Assembly (NCBI RefSeq): GCF_004337985.1
Contig: NW_021940919.1
Coordinates: 771,318-835,317 of the forward strand
Direction: 5' to 3'
DNA length: 64,000 bases
DNA from: Pyricularia pennisetigena
Taxonomy: Eukaryota > Ascomycota > Sordariomycetes > Magnaporthales > Pyriculariaceae
Positions 34,347 to 45,494 of this stretch are shown piece after piece (the stretch's first letter is position 1; the number at the start of each line of letters is the position of its first letter). The translations under genes and the position numbers were made by a program. A model generated the notes under the pieces. It did no database searches. It had not been told where the DNA came from and was given only the letters and a program-made list of their open reading frames with translations.

Positions 34347-35247
34347 GGCGGATAAACCCAGACAAACTTGACTGGTTTGTCAGTTTGTTCATTTTGCCCT
34401 AGGAATCCCATCGTTTTTATTTATCAACTTTTTGTGATACTGGCTGGCCTTGCTTGCTATTTTACTCCACGAAATATTTCCAATCGGCAGACTTACCTCC
34501 CTCCGCTCGAGCTAATTGAATAACTAGTAGCCAAAAAAACAGATAGCATTTACGCGGTTCCCCTTTTAGCAGCCACATTTAGCGCAGTCGACTTTTGCGT
34601 GCCGAAAAATAGGCGCTTTCGGTATGTCTGGTCCGACTTGATAGAGTCGTTGACAAATAGTACCTTGCACCCCTTTTCCCTCCTGGGCAGGGCCGAGATG
34701 GTCACGATAAAAGCCACACAAGCTAGACTCTAGTGCCCCTGCACTAACGGACATCAACGTCCTGTTGACGCAGGTCCACACGCCAACTAGCATGAAATTC
34801 TCTAGCCAGCCTACAATCTAGAACCGAATAGTTTTAAGGGATTGTTGGCCTCGATGCTCCCGTGGCTTGGGGCGCTTGTTCAATTGCAATTTACCGGCAG
34901 CGCGAAAGTACAACGGCGGACCGATAGGTAAACGCACCAAGTAGTAAAGATGTGGGGTTTTTTTTTGTTGATGTGGGAGGATTGCGCCCCTATTTCCAAA
35001 AGGGGGGAAGTACACATGGTCTAAATCCTTACAGTCGGCATGGCCATGACACTATAAGAAGCACAATATAAATATCCAGGCTAGGAATGCCTTTTGCTTC
35101 TTGATTCTTTTTTTTTCCTTTGAGACATCATCAACACACAGTCATTACCTTACAGGTTCAAGCAGCAAACAATCGCCCAACCTAGCCTCTCGTTCGCATC
35201 TGCCACCAAATCTTCGATTACTTACTATTTTTTTTTTTTTCTCAAAA
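34347..35247. other. Intergenic, no gene seen
   Basis: Contains the promoter and pyrimidine-rich 5' leader of the secreted four-cysteine protein; a T-run directly precedes its ATG. No other feature was identified. Confidence 0.5.
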
Positions 35248-35997
35248 ATGCAGTTCAGCACCTCCTTCCTCGCATCCCTCACGGCCAGCCTGGCGCTCTT
35301 CTCGGGAGCGCAGGCCGCCATGTCGGTGGACCAGATCGTGGGCGGGCTCAACATGTTCCGCGACATGGCCAAGCAGCTGCAGCCGGCGGCCAGCGCGCTC
35401 AGCCCGAACCCGCTCTCGGTGCTGACCAGCGCCAACCAGGCCAACCTGCAGCAGTGCGCGGACGGGTTCGCCCAGGCCGCGCAGCTGGGCGGCGGCTTCG
35501 TCAACGGCATCGCGGGCACGCCCGCCGTCGCCGGCCAGTACGCCGACGACGACCGCTCCAACATCGCCGGCGCCTATGGCGACTGCGCCCAGAGCCACCT
35601 GCTCCTGCTCAAGACCGTCGCCAACGCCCAGTCGGGTGTCGGCTACGGCACCGCCCAGGGCACGTCGATTGTCAACTCGATGGGCGCCATCTCGGCTGTC
35701 ATTACTGTAAGTTTTTTTTTCTTTTTTTTTTCTTTTTTCTGTTGTGGCATTCCTGGAATGGGGACGCAAGCAAAACAAATTGTGGGCGCTGTTGACTGAA
35801 CCCCTTCGTTCGTTTCTCCACAATAGGGACTCACGGCCAACCTGGTTGAGATTGTCGGCGCAAACTCGGGCGCGGCGATGCAGCTCAACGCCAACAAGAA
35901 CAAGCTACTCAACGGTGCGGCCAGGGTCAAGGCCTGCTACTCTCCCGATATCGCAAGCATTGCCAAGTGCAGCATGCTTCGTGTTCAAGGCTACTAG
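35248..35997 (+). CDS. Secreted four-cysteine protein (209 aa)
   Basis: Two exons: 35248-35706 and 35827-35997, joined across a 120-bp intron (GTAAGT followed by T-runs ... CACAATAG) in phase 0, giving VIT-GLTANLVEIV. The ATG at 35248 is chosen because it starts a textbook signal peptide (MQFSTSFLASLTASLALF ending AQA); the open frame runs upstream without a sensible protein. The mature part is Ala/Gly/Gln-rich and mostly helical by composition, with four cysteines (QQCADG, YGDCAQ, KACYSP, AKCSM) that could form two disulfides. It has no membrane segment and no glycolipid-anchor signal. It resembles alpha-helical cell-wall or secreted proteins of filamentous fungi; no named family is recognised. 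Strongly GC-biased third positions suggest good expression. Confidence 0.8.
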
Positions 35998-36533
35998 CAC
36001 CACAACATAGTCGATACAAAGGGAAGGGAGCCAATAGGAATACATGGGAACAGGATATTGCGATTAAAGAATTCTTGTAGATAATGATGTTTTTTTTTCT
36101 ATTTTATTCATTTTATTTTTTACCTCAATGTCACGAACAATATACCTTACGTCAAGGTTGAATTTGTGCTCCGCCTTTGGACTTTGGACTCAGTCATTAG
36201 AGTTTTTACGCAAGATTGGACCAAAATCAGCTGCAACGAAATAGGACTATTTATGCCTGTTGGAGGAAGATGGCTAACGCACTTGGGTTAGAACAACATG
36301 GCTCACAAACTTGAGTTGGACATGCTTGATTAGTTAGAGAGATCAGGTAGGAGGGGTACGTGAAATATGGTGACCTCGTATATAAAACGCCCATAAATTC
36401 ACGCAACCCCTTTCTTTTATAGTTAAAGGGTAAAAAGAAAAAAAAAGCCAATAGTAATCAGATAAAGCAGCTCGCACCATTTATTTCTCACAACTGAGTA
36501 CCCACCAACTCAGGTACCAGTAAAAACAAAAAG
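35998..36533. other. Intergenic, no gene seen
   Basis: 3' region of the secreted protein and promoter of the acyl-CoA dehydrogenase gene. No element was identified. Confidence 0.5.
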
Positions 36534-38098
36534 ATGGCCCTTCAGGAAAAGAACAGCGCGAGGACGGACGCCGTCACATCGTCAAACATGGAAGAAAGAC
36601 TGCCGTGAGATGCCCTGCTCCACAAAGCTAGAGAGAGACATGTGTTTCGGAAGCATGATTCAGTCATGAGGCTGTGTACTAAAAGAAAAAAAAACAAAAA
36701 AAACAAAAAAAAAAAAAAAAAAAAAAAAACTTTAGGTGGGCCGAGCCAGCATGGCTACATGGTCTCGAAAGCCCATACTACAATGAGTCGCACCGAAGGT
36801 TCCAGAAATACGTGCGCGAGTACGTCGACACGCACCTGCTCCCGCACGCGCTCGAGTGGGAAGCGGCGGGGGAGGCGCCGCGGCAGGTCCGAGAGCGGTT
36901 CGCAGGGTCCGGGCTCGCCTTCCTGGACGTGCCGCTGGAGTACCGGCCGCCAGAGCAGCGCGCGGTGGCGGGGGTTCCGCACGAGCAGCTCGACGCCTTC
37001 CACGAGCTGATCCTCATGGACGAGATGGCGCGGCTGCCCAGCGGCGTCGCCATCGCGCTGGCCGGCGCGTCCAACGTCGGTGCCCCGCCCGTCATCTACT
37101 CGGGCTCCGATGGCCAGAAGCGCCGCTGGCTGCCGGGCCTCTTTTCCTGGCAGACCAGCTTCTGCCTCGCCGTCACGGAGCCCACTGCCGGCTCTGACGT
37201 CGGCGCCATTCGCACCTCGGCGGTCCGCACCCCGGACGGATCCGAGTACGTCGTCAACGGGCTGAAGAAGTGGGTCACGGGTGCGCCTTGGGCCACGCAC
37301 ATGACGACGGCGGTGCGCACCAAGAGCAGCAGCAGCAGCAGCAACACCACCACCAACACCAACACCAACACCAACACCAACACCACAACCTCGCGGTCCC
37401 CATCCCGGTCCGAAATCTCGCTCCTCGTCATCCCGCTCGACTCCCCCGGCGTATCAATTCGCAAGATCCACAACACGGGCCACAACGCGGGGGTGGGGGG
37501 GNNNNNNNNNNNNNNNNNNNNNNNNNNNNNNNNNNNNNNNNNNNNGTGGGTGGAGCTGCGGGACGTGCGGGTGGCGGCGGCGAACCTGGTGGGGTGCGAG
37601 GGCGGCGGGTTCCCGATCGCGATGCGCAACTTCAACAAGGAGCGCTTCATCTTGGCGGTGGACTGCAACCGGCAGGCGCGGGTGTGCCTGGCCGAGGCGC
37701 TGCGGCACGCGCACGACCGCGAGACGTTCGGGGCGCCGCTGGCGTCGCGGCAGCTGATCCGCGCCAAGCTGACGTCGGTGGCGTGCGACGTCGAGGCGCA
37801 CTGGGCGCGGCTCGAGCAGCTCGCGCACCACGTCCGGGTCCGCGGCTGGCAGGCCCGCGACCTGGCCGGCCCCGTGGCGCTTACCAAGGTCCAGGGCGGC
37901 CTCGTCGTCGAGCGCGCCGTCAGGGAGTCGCAGCAGGTCCACGGCGGCGCGGGCTACGAGCGCGGCAGGACCATGACGGAGCAGATCCAGCGCGACCTCA
38001 GGCTCAAGGTCATTGGCGGCGGGAGCGAGGAGATCCTGACCGATTTGGCTTGGCGGGAGGAGCACAAGCTGGCCAAGGAGCGGGGGGCTAAACTGTAG
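36534..38098 (+). CDS. Acyl-CoA dehydrogenase family protein, with assembly gap
   Basis: Exon 1 is 36534-36604 and exon 2 is 36736-38098; the 131-bp intron (GTGAGA, A-rich, ending TTTAG) joins to read EERLP-WAEPAWLHGLESPYYNESH, the usual start of fungal members. The product is about 477 residues including the gap. FAD/substrate signature: AVTEPTAGSDVGA. The C-terminal helix bundle has FNKERF, ETFG and VHGGAGYERG, ending IGGGSEEI. At the position where medium-chain enzymes carry the catalytic Glu (YEGT), this protein has Gly (IGGGS), so the base, if present, is elsewhere, as in some long-chain and isovaleryl enzymes. Likely role: FAD-dependent oxidation of an acyl-CoA in a mitochondrion or peroxisome. 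A Ser/Asn/Thr repeat (from AGC and AAC triplet runs) is inserted near residue 175. The thioesterase gene faces it 64 bp downstream. Confidence 0.9.
37502..37545. other. Assembly gap (44 N) inside the dehydrogenase gene
   Basis: The gap follows a G-rich run. The frame is the same on both sides (NAGVGG before, WVELRDVRV after), but family members normally need only a few residues here, so the real gap is probably shorter than 44 bases or includes artefactual G. Confidence 0.95.
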
Positions 38099-38162
38099 GA
38101 TCAAAAGGATAAAAAGGCAAATAGTCTTGTTCTGTTTTATTCTGTTTCATTTTATTTTATGT

Positions 38163-38798
38163 CTACAATTTCCACGTCGTCTTGAGCGCTATGTACAAAA
38201 CCTCCCCCTTGGCCAGTACCTCGCCACTCCCGTCCTCAATCGTGGCCCTGATCCAGTGCTTTCTTCCCTCCACCCGCTCGATCTCGGATCTGACCAGCAC
38301 CGTCCCCGGCACCGGGACAGGCTTCAGGTACTCGGTCTTGAGATAGGCCGTCCGGAAGTCCTTGTTCAGCGGCTCCTTGGGATCCCGCTGCGAGGCGATG
38401 TGCATGCCCGTGACCTCGTCGACGAGCAGGGACGCGGCGCCGCCGTGCAGCGAACCCGGGAACCCCATCATGCCGTCCTCGAGCGCTATCAGCGAGACGA
38501 AGTGGCGGATGCGGAACCCGAGACGCGCGCACGGCCGCGGGTAGACGTGGACCCAGGCCGCGATGGTGGCGGCGGTGTTGAGCGTGTCGCCGACGAGCTG
38601 GTTCTCTTTGGTCGGCAGCACGGTCCTGTTGGCGTGGACTTGGACGACGAGCGGCGCCTTTGGATGATCGTCGTCGCCGTCGTCGTCGTCGTCGTCGACG
38701 TCTGCGGTCCGTTTAAGGTGCTTCGCGCACCAAGGGATTCGCATCAAGTGGAGAACCTCGGCATGGTCGTTAGTACCGTCATTACCCGTCCGGTCCAT
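38163..38798 (-). CDS. Hotdog-fold thioesterase (PaaI/THEM4-like)
   Basis: A single-exon frame of 211 residues. A short polar N-terminus includes an acidic run (DDDDDDGDDD) encoded by a GAC/GTC-type triplet repeat. The hotdog domain follows: the GFPGSLHGGAASLLVDEV segment holds the HGG motif and the acidic residue typical of the active-site helix in PaaI-like acyl-CoA thioesterases, followed by YLKTEYLKPVPVPG and a C-terminal strand set. Expected reaction: hydrolysis of acyl-CoA to free acid and CoA. No signal peptide; cytosolic or mitochondrial. It is convergent with the acyl-CoA dehydrogenase, with the stop codons about 64 bp apart, so the two genes probably share a terminator region and a related substrate pool. 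It is the last gene before the transposon block, whose first inverted-repeat fragment begins 148 bp upstream of its start. Confidence 0.88.
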   Translation of the reverse strand: MDRTGNDGTNDHAEVLHLMRIPWCAKHLKRTADVDDDDDDGDDDHPKAPLVVQVHANRTVLPTKENQLVGDTLNTAATIAAWVHVYPRPCARLGFRIRHFVSLIALEDGMMGFPGSLHGGAASLLVDEVTGMHIASQRDPKEPLNKDFRTAYLKTEYLKPVPVPGTVLVRSEIERVEGRKHWIRATIEDGSGEVLAKGEVLYIALKTTWKL

Positions 38799-38945
38799 CG
38801 TGTTTTAAGGTTCCTGCAGCAGGGGTTTGTGTGTTGTTCTAGAACAAGTGGGAATTTTGCGGCTGTGCCTGTGGGGGAGAACGCCTGGGAGTGCTGGGTT
38901 GCCGGAAGAGCTGGGAGACTCTGGGTACGAAAAATAAGGTAGGGG

Positions 38946-39441
38946 TAGTCTCAGTGCTTAGACTAGACCCCTGCGGGGTCCGAGCCCTCGATATACCTTT
39001 CAGCCACATGGCTTTTCGGCCAATTACATTGTCCAAAATGATCGTGCTCGTTCTAGTCTGAGGACAACTTGTCGCATTTCACCGTTTATGGCGGGTATTT
39101 ATACTATATTCGCACTGTGTATACACTGTATATGCAATAATAACAGTACAACCACTGTATGCGGTGAAATATTCGAATAAAATAATAAATAAAAATCGTA
39201 AAAGTATGGGGTCACCTGGGTTGGGATATTTAGACTTTTGTCATTTTTTGTCCGCAGAAACCGTGGTTATGGCATTTTCGATTATATTAATATTTAAGTA
39301 CCAAACATGTTTTCTAATTTTTAATATACTTTACTTTATGCAACTCATTATCATTAATAGGACTATTACGTATTTATGTAATGTATAATTATAAAATAGA
39401 TGTTGCGATTAATTTAACGGTGTAAAATACATATAATCATC
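38946..39441 (+). mobile_element. Left-end fragment of the TAGTCTCAG inverted-repeat family
   Basis: Starts TAGTCTCAGTGCTTAGAC and matches, at reduced identity, the left ends at 39847 and 48503, including ACATGGCTTTTCG, GTCTGAGGACA and CCGTTTATGGCGGG blocks. It is cut off by the reverse-oriented LTR fragment at 39442. Its terminal 150 bases are GC-richer and less decayed than the other copies. It marks the left edge of the transposon block. Confidence 0.8.
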
Positions 39442-39741
39442 TGTTAACAATATGGGTTGCTAACAGGGGTTTAGGCATTAGCCTAGGTGCGGCGTGGTGC
39501 TAATTAATGCTGTAAAGGTCTGTAATTACAGAGTTTAAATACATCAAATGCGCTATGTTTCGTTTACTAATTTTAAGATTAATAGCTTAATTAATTGGTT
39601 GGGCAGATTTTGCTTTATCTCCCTTATATACCCTCCGACATTAAAATGGGGGTCAGCACCCATAAAAACGTTCCGGTGCCGCTCACGATTTTCCGGAAAA
39701 TTATTTTTTATGGGGTTTTCAAAAAAAAACACCTTCATTGC
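39442..39741 (-). mobile_element. Copia LTR fragment, reverse orientation
   Basis: Matches the reverse complement of the 3' half of the 557-561-bp LTRs at 40574, 45495 and 48316, starting TGTTAACAATATGGGTTGC. It is truncated at 39741 where an inverted-repeat element end begins. It belongs to a separate, mostly lost insertion. Confidence 0.8.
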
Positions 39742-39846
39742 TAGTCTCAGGGCTCATCCCTGAAGCCCAGAGTTCCACTCAGTGAGCCGTGGCTCAATTC
39801 GTGGCTTTGCATGTACCTGTGGGTCCATCCAAAGAACGCTCTGGTT
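39742..39846 (-). mobile_element. Right-end fragment of the TAGTCTCAG family, reverse orientation
   Basis: TAGTCTCAGGGCTCATCC and the following ~100 bases are the reverse complement of the right ends at 50365 and 51848 (shared GTGGGTCCATCCAAAGAACG). The copy stops where another left end starts at 39847. Confidence 0.8.
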
Positions 39847-40573
39847 TAGTCTCAGTGCTCAGACTAAACCCCCCTGCTCCGCAGTGGGGACCGAGCGCTC
39901 CATGTACCTTTTAGCCACATGGCTTTTCGACCAATTACATTGGCCGAAAAAATCGCGTTCGTTTTAGTTTGAGGATATTTTGTCGCATTTCGCCGTTTAT
40001 AACGGTATTATTAATAATATACCTAATGTTGCGATATCGCTGATAATTATTTTATTAATATAAAGATAATATGTTGTATTTTGCCGTTTATAACGGGTAT
40101 ATACAAAACATTCGTATTATAATAGCAAAAGAAAATAGTGGAAATATAATATGCAATTAAATATTCGAATAAAAAAATAAATAAAAATTATAAAAATATA
40201 TAGTGATTTGCGTTAAATTTATTGGAGTTTGTTGATTATTTAAATACCGGCTGGGTCTTTGTAGCCACTGTATTTGGAAAAATATTTAAATATTAAGTAA
40301 GATTTGTAATTTTTAATTATATTTAATTTTTGTTTTAAATAATTGTATATAATATTCATTTTAAATAAAATACCAGTATTTATAGCCTAGTAGACCTAAT
40401 ACTGCAAAATGCATGCAATTATCGATTCAAATAAAAGTTTTATTTATATTTTCATATTAATTAACAATTTGTTAAAAAATTAAATAATTTACGCAAATAT
40501 TGGTAAAATTAAAAAAAAAACTTTAATTTATATATTCTTTTATCGATTTACAAATAAATCTTATTTAACTTTT
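39847..40573 (+). mobile_element. Left half of an inverted-repeat element split by the copia insertion
   Basis: Begins TAGTCTCAGTGCTCAGAC and runs parallel to 48503-49260 until the copia LTR interrupts it at 40574. The right half resumes at 50748 and ends ...GAGCCCTGAGACTA at 51848. Joining the halves at the CTTTT target site gives an arrangement collinear with the element at 48503-50365. No 9-bp duplication is visible outside its two ends, so one flank has been rearranged. Confidence 0.8.
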
Positions 40574-41130
40574 TGTTAATTATATGCGTTATTTAGCATG
40601 TAATGGGTCCACTTTTATTTTTATATAAGCCATAATAGATGGTGCCGAAATGGGGCTATTGGGGCTGTCAGATTGTCTATTATATTTTGTGTGTTGCAGG
40701 AGTTGCGATTTAAAATCAGCAAATGGGGTTTCACCCTGTACCGGGTTTAATACCCACCCTGTATTTACGAGTTAATTACCCTGTACCTGGTTGAAATTTC
40801 CACCAAATCAACAAATTAATGCGAACCCAAAAATGGTTTGTATGGAAATAAGGGTGTTTTTTCAATATCGTATATAAAATAATTTTTCGGAAAATCGTGT
40901 GCGGTACCGGAACGTTTTCTGGCGTACGGACCCCCATTTCGATGTCGGAAAATATGTAAAGGAAATAAAATAAAATCTCCCCCACCAATAAATCAAATTT
41001 ATTAATCCCAAATTTAGTAAACAATTTAATGCATTTAAACCTTGTAGTTAAAGGTTTTTACAACGCAATTAATACCACGCCGCACCTAAGTTAATACTTA
41101 AATCCCTGTTAACAACCCATATTGTTAATA
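40574..41130 (+). repeat. 5' LTR of the copia element
   Basis: 557 bp, beginning TGTTAATTATATGCG and ending ATTGTTAATA where other copies have ATTGTTAACA (a C-to-T change in the terminal CA). Aligns end to end with the LTR at 45495. Confidence 0.92.
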
Positions 41131-41589
41131 AATTATAGACCCGGAAAGGTTTTAGCTTGTGCATCAAAATGCATTTTACATCGCTGGAAAGCCTGAAATT
41201 TAGGTTTTATATTAATTATTATCGCATCCTTACAGCACGTATATTGACGAAACTATTGCTGTTTTTGTGCGAAATTGTTGGTTTTAGGCGCTAATTTAGC
41301 ACCTACCCCCCTTTATTTACAATGGGGATCGCTAAAAATTAACGTTCGATTTAGGCCTTTTTAGGTACTGCAACGATCGCTTGCATTGCAAATCTAAAAT
41401 TTTTGGTGTGGTTTTTGTGGATCGTGCACACTACTGTAATTAGTTCAAATTTTTAATAGGGTTTACGCTAGCGAATTAGGGCCAAAAACCCCTGTATTCG
41501 TTAGTTAATAACCCATTAAATCCTAATGCGTTTAATAGGGTTTATAATAACCTACAAACCCGTTAACGGAATTACGTTAGTGGTTAATA

Positions 41590-41683
41590 TACCCTGCGAT
41601 TTACCCTGCACGATACCCTGCACGATACCCTGCACGATACCCTGCACGATACCCTGCACGATACCCTGCAATCTACCCTGTAC
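41590..41683 (+). repeat. 12-bp tandem repeat in the copia leader
   Basis: About six copies of ACCCTGCACGAT plus degenerate flanking copies, between the 5' LTR and gag. Confidence 0.9.
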
Positions 41684-42179
41684 CCATTTAACGAATTGAA
41701 TTCGTTACGTGCATTTGGATTGGTATAAATACCAGGGCACCCATTAATTGGGGATTTTAGGGATTCTAACCCTGCATTTTAATGGATTTTAACGATTGAA
41801 AATAGTAATAAACCCTGTAATTGGCAATTACAGGCCTATAACCGTTAAAAGGCAAACGGTATAGCAAATCCTAAATTAAATAAGGTATTTACCTTTAGGC
41901 AATTAGGTTAATTAATTATAATTATAAATTAACGAATTGCAATTATAATTTAGGTTACCCTATAATAGAAAACAGCCCTATATCGGGTTTTCCAGGCCCA
42001 ATTCCAACGAATAGGGGGCCTGAACCCAGCCCAAACGAAGTTTTAACCGCTAAATTACAGGCCTAAAATTTGCAATTAAAAACGTCAATTACGCAAACAA
42101 ATTAATTCTAAAGGATAATTTAACAATTAATTACCCTATTAACTTTAAAAAACGGAGATTCCGCTAATTTTAATAGTAA

Positions 42180-42910
42180 TTCGGAAAATAAACCCGTTAC
42201 TGCACCCTTTAATCCACCCGGTAACCTAATTTTAGGTGACGTAATAGGTAAAAAACTATCGAAACGGGGATTTATTTTCCCCGAAAATTGTAAAGTAATA
42301 AAAATTAGTAATTACGATTTGTGGAAATAGGCGTTAAAAGTACAATTTAGGGCTATAAAAGCAGCGGAGTTTATTTCTAACTTTGAAATTGGCTATATTT
42401 TACTGGAACACGAGCAATTAATCCTATTATTATTTATAAAAAACAGTTTAATTAAGGAATTTTTAAAATCCATTATATGGTATTCCAACCCCGTAACGGT
42501 TTATAAAACCTTGGAAAATAATTATTCCGTTGCACCCGAAATTAGTCGAAATTCACTATATCGGGAATTCCACGCCTTAAATTTTTCGAAATTTAAAGGA
42601 ATAATACATGAATTTAACAACCGTTTTAACTTACTAATAGCTAAATTAACGAATACCAACGTGCAAATTAACCCCGTAAACGTACGCAATTAATATTTAC
42701 GGGTTTTGGAAGGGATATTCCCTATTTGGACCGAACGCCAACGCAATACCCAACGGGCTTTGCAAACAATAGGCCAAAATTCGGAAAAGTTAAATTTACA
42801 ATACTTTATGGCGGACCTTATATCCAAAAATTCGATTTCAGGTTTTATTACGGTAAAGGCTGCTAATTATAGGTTTAAAAGCAAAAAACGGGTAAAAAAA
42901 CGCTAAAAAA
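42180..42910 (+). pseudogene. Copia gag remnant
   Basis: Interrupted frame with segments such as YKTLENNYS and FSKFKGIIHEFNNRF, as in the UBN2/gag-polypeptide region of fungal copia elements, ending in a basic Lys/Arg-rich stretch near 42.9 kb. Several stops. Confidence 0.65.
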
Positions 42911-43309
42911 GCGTCAAAAAAGAAAATAATGGGCAGGAAAACACCTTTAAATTACGAAAAAAAAGTAAAAACTTTAATTTGGATTCTGTTTTTGCAAAAA
43001 ATACTAAATCCTCCTCCAACGAATTAACCGTTAGAACGTCCATAATTTCCATAAATTTCGAACTATTTACGGGTTCGATTCCAGGTGACGTTAACGAAGG
43101 CGCAGCGTATAACACCCTGGAATAGGAGGTTAATTCCGCTATTGGCGGAATTATAAAATTACGTTCGAATTCGGATTCGGAAACCGATACCGGTAAAACG
43201 CTAAAACTACAGGTTTTAACAACTAATTTTAAAATTAAAACGAAACCTGGACGCGGCGTAAAAGGGACCCCTAAACCATGGAAACTAAATTCCCCTATCC
43301 TATACAATA

Positions 43310-43710
43310 TAAATAGTACGCACCATATTTTTGCAAATAAGCAATTTTTTACCGATTATACCCCCGGTTTTACAATCGAAATCGGTACAAAAGGTGGCCC
43401 TATTAAACCTGTAAACACCGATACTGTAAAAATACAGGTCCTTTACGGCCAAAAAGCTAATAAATTTAAAAAGGTTACGTTAAATAACGTTTTATATATC
43501 CCTTCGTTTGCAATAAATATCGTTAATGGCCTAATACATTATAATACAGGGGGCGTATTATTAAAGAACACCCTGTACGGTAAAGATTGCAAAACGTAGG
43601 GACGTTTAAATACCGTTAAATATTCGTTTTATTTAAAGGTTAAAAGATATAATATCTTTATTCGAAATAACGTTATTTCGAATTACGCCTGTATAATAAG
43701 TTAATATAGC
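43310..43710 (+). pseudogene. Copia protease/pre-integrase remnant
   Basis: Reads KKVTLNNVLYIPSFAINIV, the L-x-N-V-L-Y-x-P block between the copia protease and the gag-pre-integrase domain. Stops (TAG) follow. Confidence 0.7.
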
Positions 43711-44329
43711 ACCGCTTTTAACAAAACTTTACAGGGGGTTATAAAGGGTTACGCAACCCCGTTAAAACTAAAATTAAATAATTTAAACCCCGAAAATTAC
43801 GAGGATTATAAAATTTACACCAATTCGGAACCGGAAGAAAATACGGTAACGGAAAAGCTAAATCCCGAACAAAATACGGAAATAACCGTAAATTCACCTG
43901 TAACGCAAAAACTTAGCGGTAAAAACCCTGAAAATCCACGTAAAATTGGGCCCCGTAGGTCCGGCACACCGTTAGGTGACCCTTTTAGGCAATCTAATAT
44001 AAAAAGGACTATTTCCGAAAAAAGGGGGTTTCCCACACAAGAAATCCGTTGTTAAAACCTTTTTTATTATCGGATTTAAAGCAGGCCCTTGTAAATTATT
44101 TCCTTTTAGGCCTAGAACGGACTATGGACGGTTAGTTAACCCCTAAAGGAAGCGGAATTACAGGTAATTATAACGAAATCCAGGTTTAAAAAACCCTATT
44201 ATAGTACAGGCGTTTGGGATATATAGGGCTATTATTGGTAAAGAAAACCGTTAAAATCACAAAAATTTACCTAATTTCAACAAAATTAGGGCAATTACCT
44301 ATATTGCTTATATTAAAGCCATTTTTATT

Positions 44330-45210
44330 AGGCGTACAAATAAGGTCGCATTCCCTACACCCCCTAATATTTTCGATTTTATAAAAAGTGATATAATAAC
44401 CTTTATACCTAATTTTTACAGAAAAAAACCCGTATTTTTATTATTAGTGGACCGAAAATTACGTTTTCGGTGGTTTATTCCACTAAAAAATAAAACCGGA
44501 CCTACGGTTTTAATGGTTATTAAAAGCTTTTTTAGCGTTTTAAAAACTACGTACGGGCGCTACCTTTTAAATTTTTATTTCGATGGAGGGTACGAAATTA
44601 ATATAAACTTTTAAAATTGGTTTATAAATAAAAATATTAATTTTAGCATTTCGAATCCCTATAACCACGGCCAAAACGAATTAACGGAACGGTTCGTTAG
44701 GGTTATTTTAAATAGGTTTCGGCTTACCATTATAGCGGCGGGTTTACCATTATATTTATAATAATATTTACTGCCTGCCGTGGTTAATTTAATTAACCGT
44801 ACAACGGTAATTAATAGGGATTTAACATTTTACGAGGAATTTTATTCCGAATTCCAACCTGGATTACCGCATAAACCCAATTTAGGGCATTTTCAGGTTA
44901 TTGGTATTATATACCAGGTTATTATACCGTTGGAAAAACGCCAAAAATCTAATAAATTGGTTCCCCGCACCGAAACGGTGAGACTTTTACCCCATTTATT
45001 AAATTCTACAACGTTGGTTTACGCACCCGCTAAACGGGCCGTATACAAAACCTTTACCGTAAAAATTATAAAGGGTATAACCGCTAAAAATTTGGTTATT
45101 CCGGGGGAAGCGCTACAGATTTTAAAGGGGGAAAATACAGATTTAAAGGGGGATTTTAATTTCAAACCTAAAAACGAAATTGATAGCGTTCCAGCGGATA
45201 ATATTCCCTA
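44330..45210 (+). pseudogene. Copia integrase remnant
   Basis: A broken frame with LLLVDRKLRFRW, a later NPYNHGQNELTERF block (usual GxxNG..ER helix of the integrase core), and an open 143-codon stretch (44780-45211) that corresponds to the C-terminal integrase part, with WN-type residues FYSEFQPGLPHKPNLGHF. Confidence 0.75.
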
Positions 45211-45229
45211 AAAAACCCGGAAAATATAG

Positions 45230-45330
45230 GGCATTTACTATTTGTCACAGGGTATTTACCACCTGTTATAGGGTATTTGCCACCTGTTACAGGGCAATTA
45301 CCACCCGTTACAAGGCATTTAAACCCTGAA
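45230..45330 (+). repeat. About 24-bp degenerate tandem repeat in the pol linker
   Basis: Four to five imperfect copies of a unit resembling CAGGGTATTTACCACCTGTTA, between the integrase and reverse transcriptase remnants. Confidence 0.75.
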
Positions 45331-45494
45331 AATACAGTGCCCGCCAAGCCTGTATAACCTATTATTCGCCCCCCAGAGCCTATAACGGTAGCGGTACCTA
45401 ATCCAGTACCTAAAACAACGGAAGTTCCGGTGTTTTTAGCACTTAAAATACAGAATATGGAATTAAATTCGCAGTTCGAAAACCCAGATTTAAT

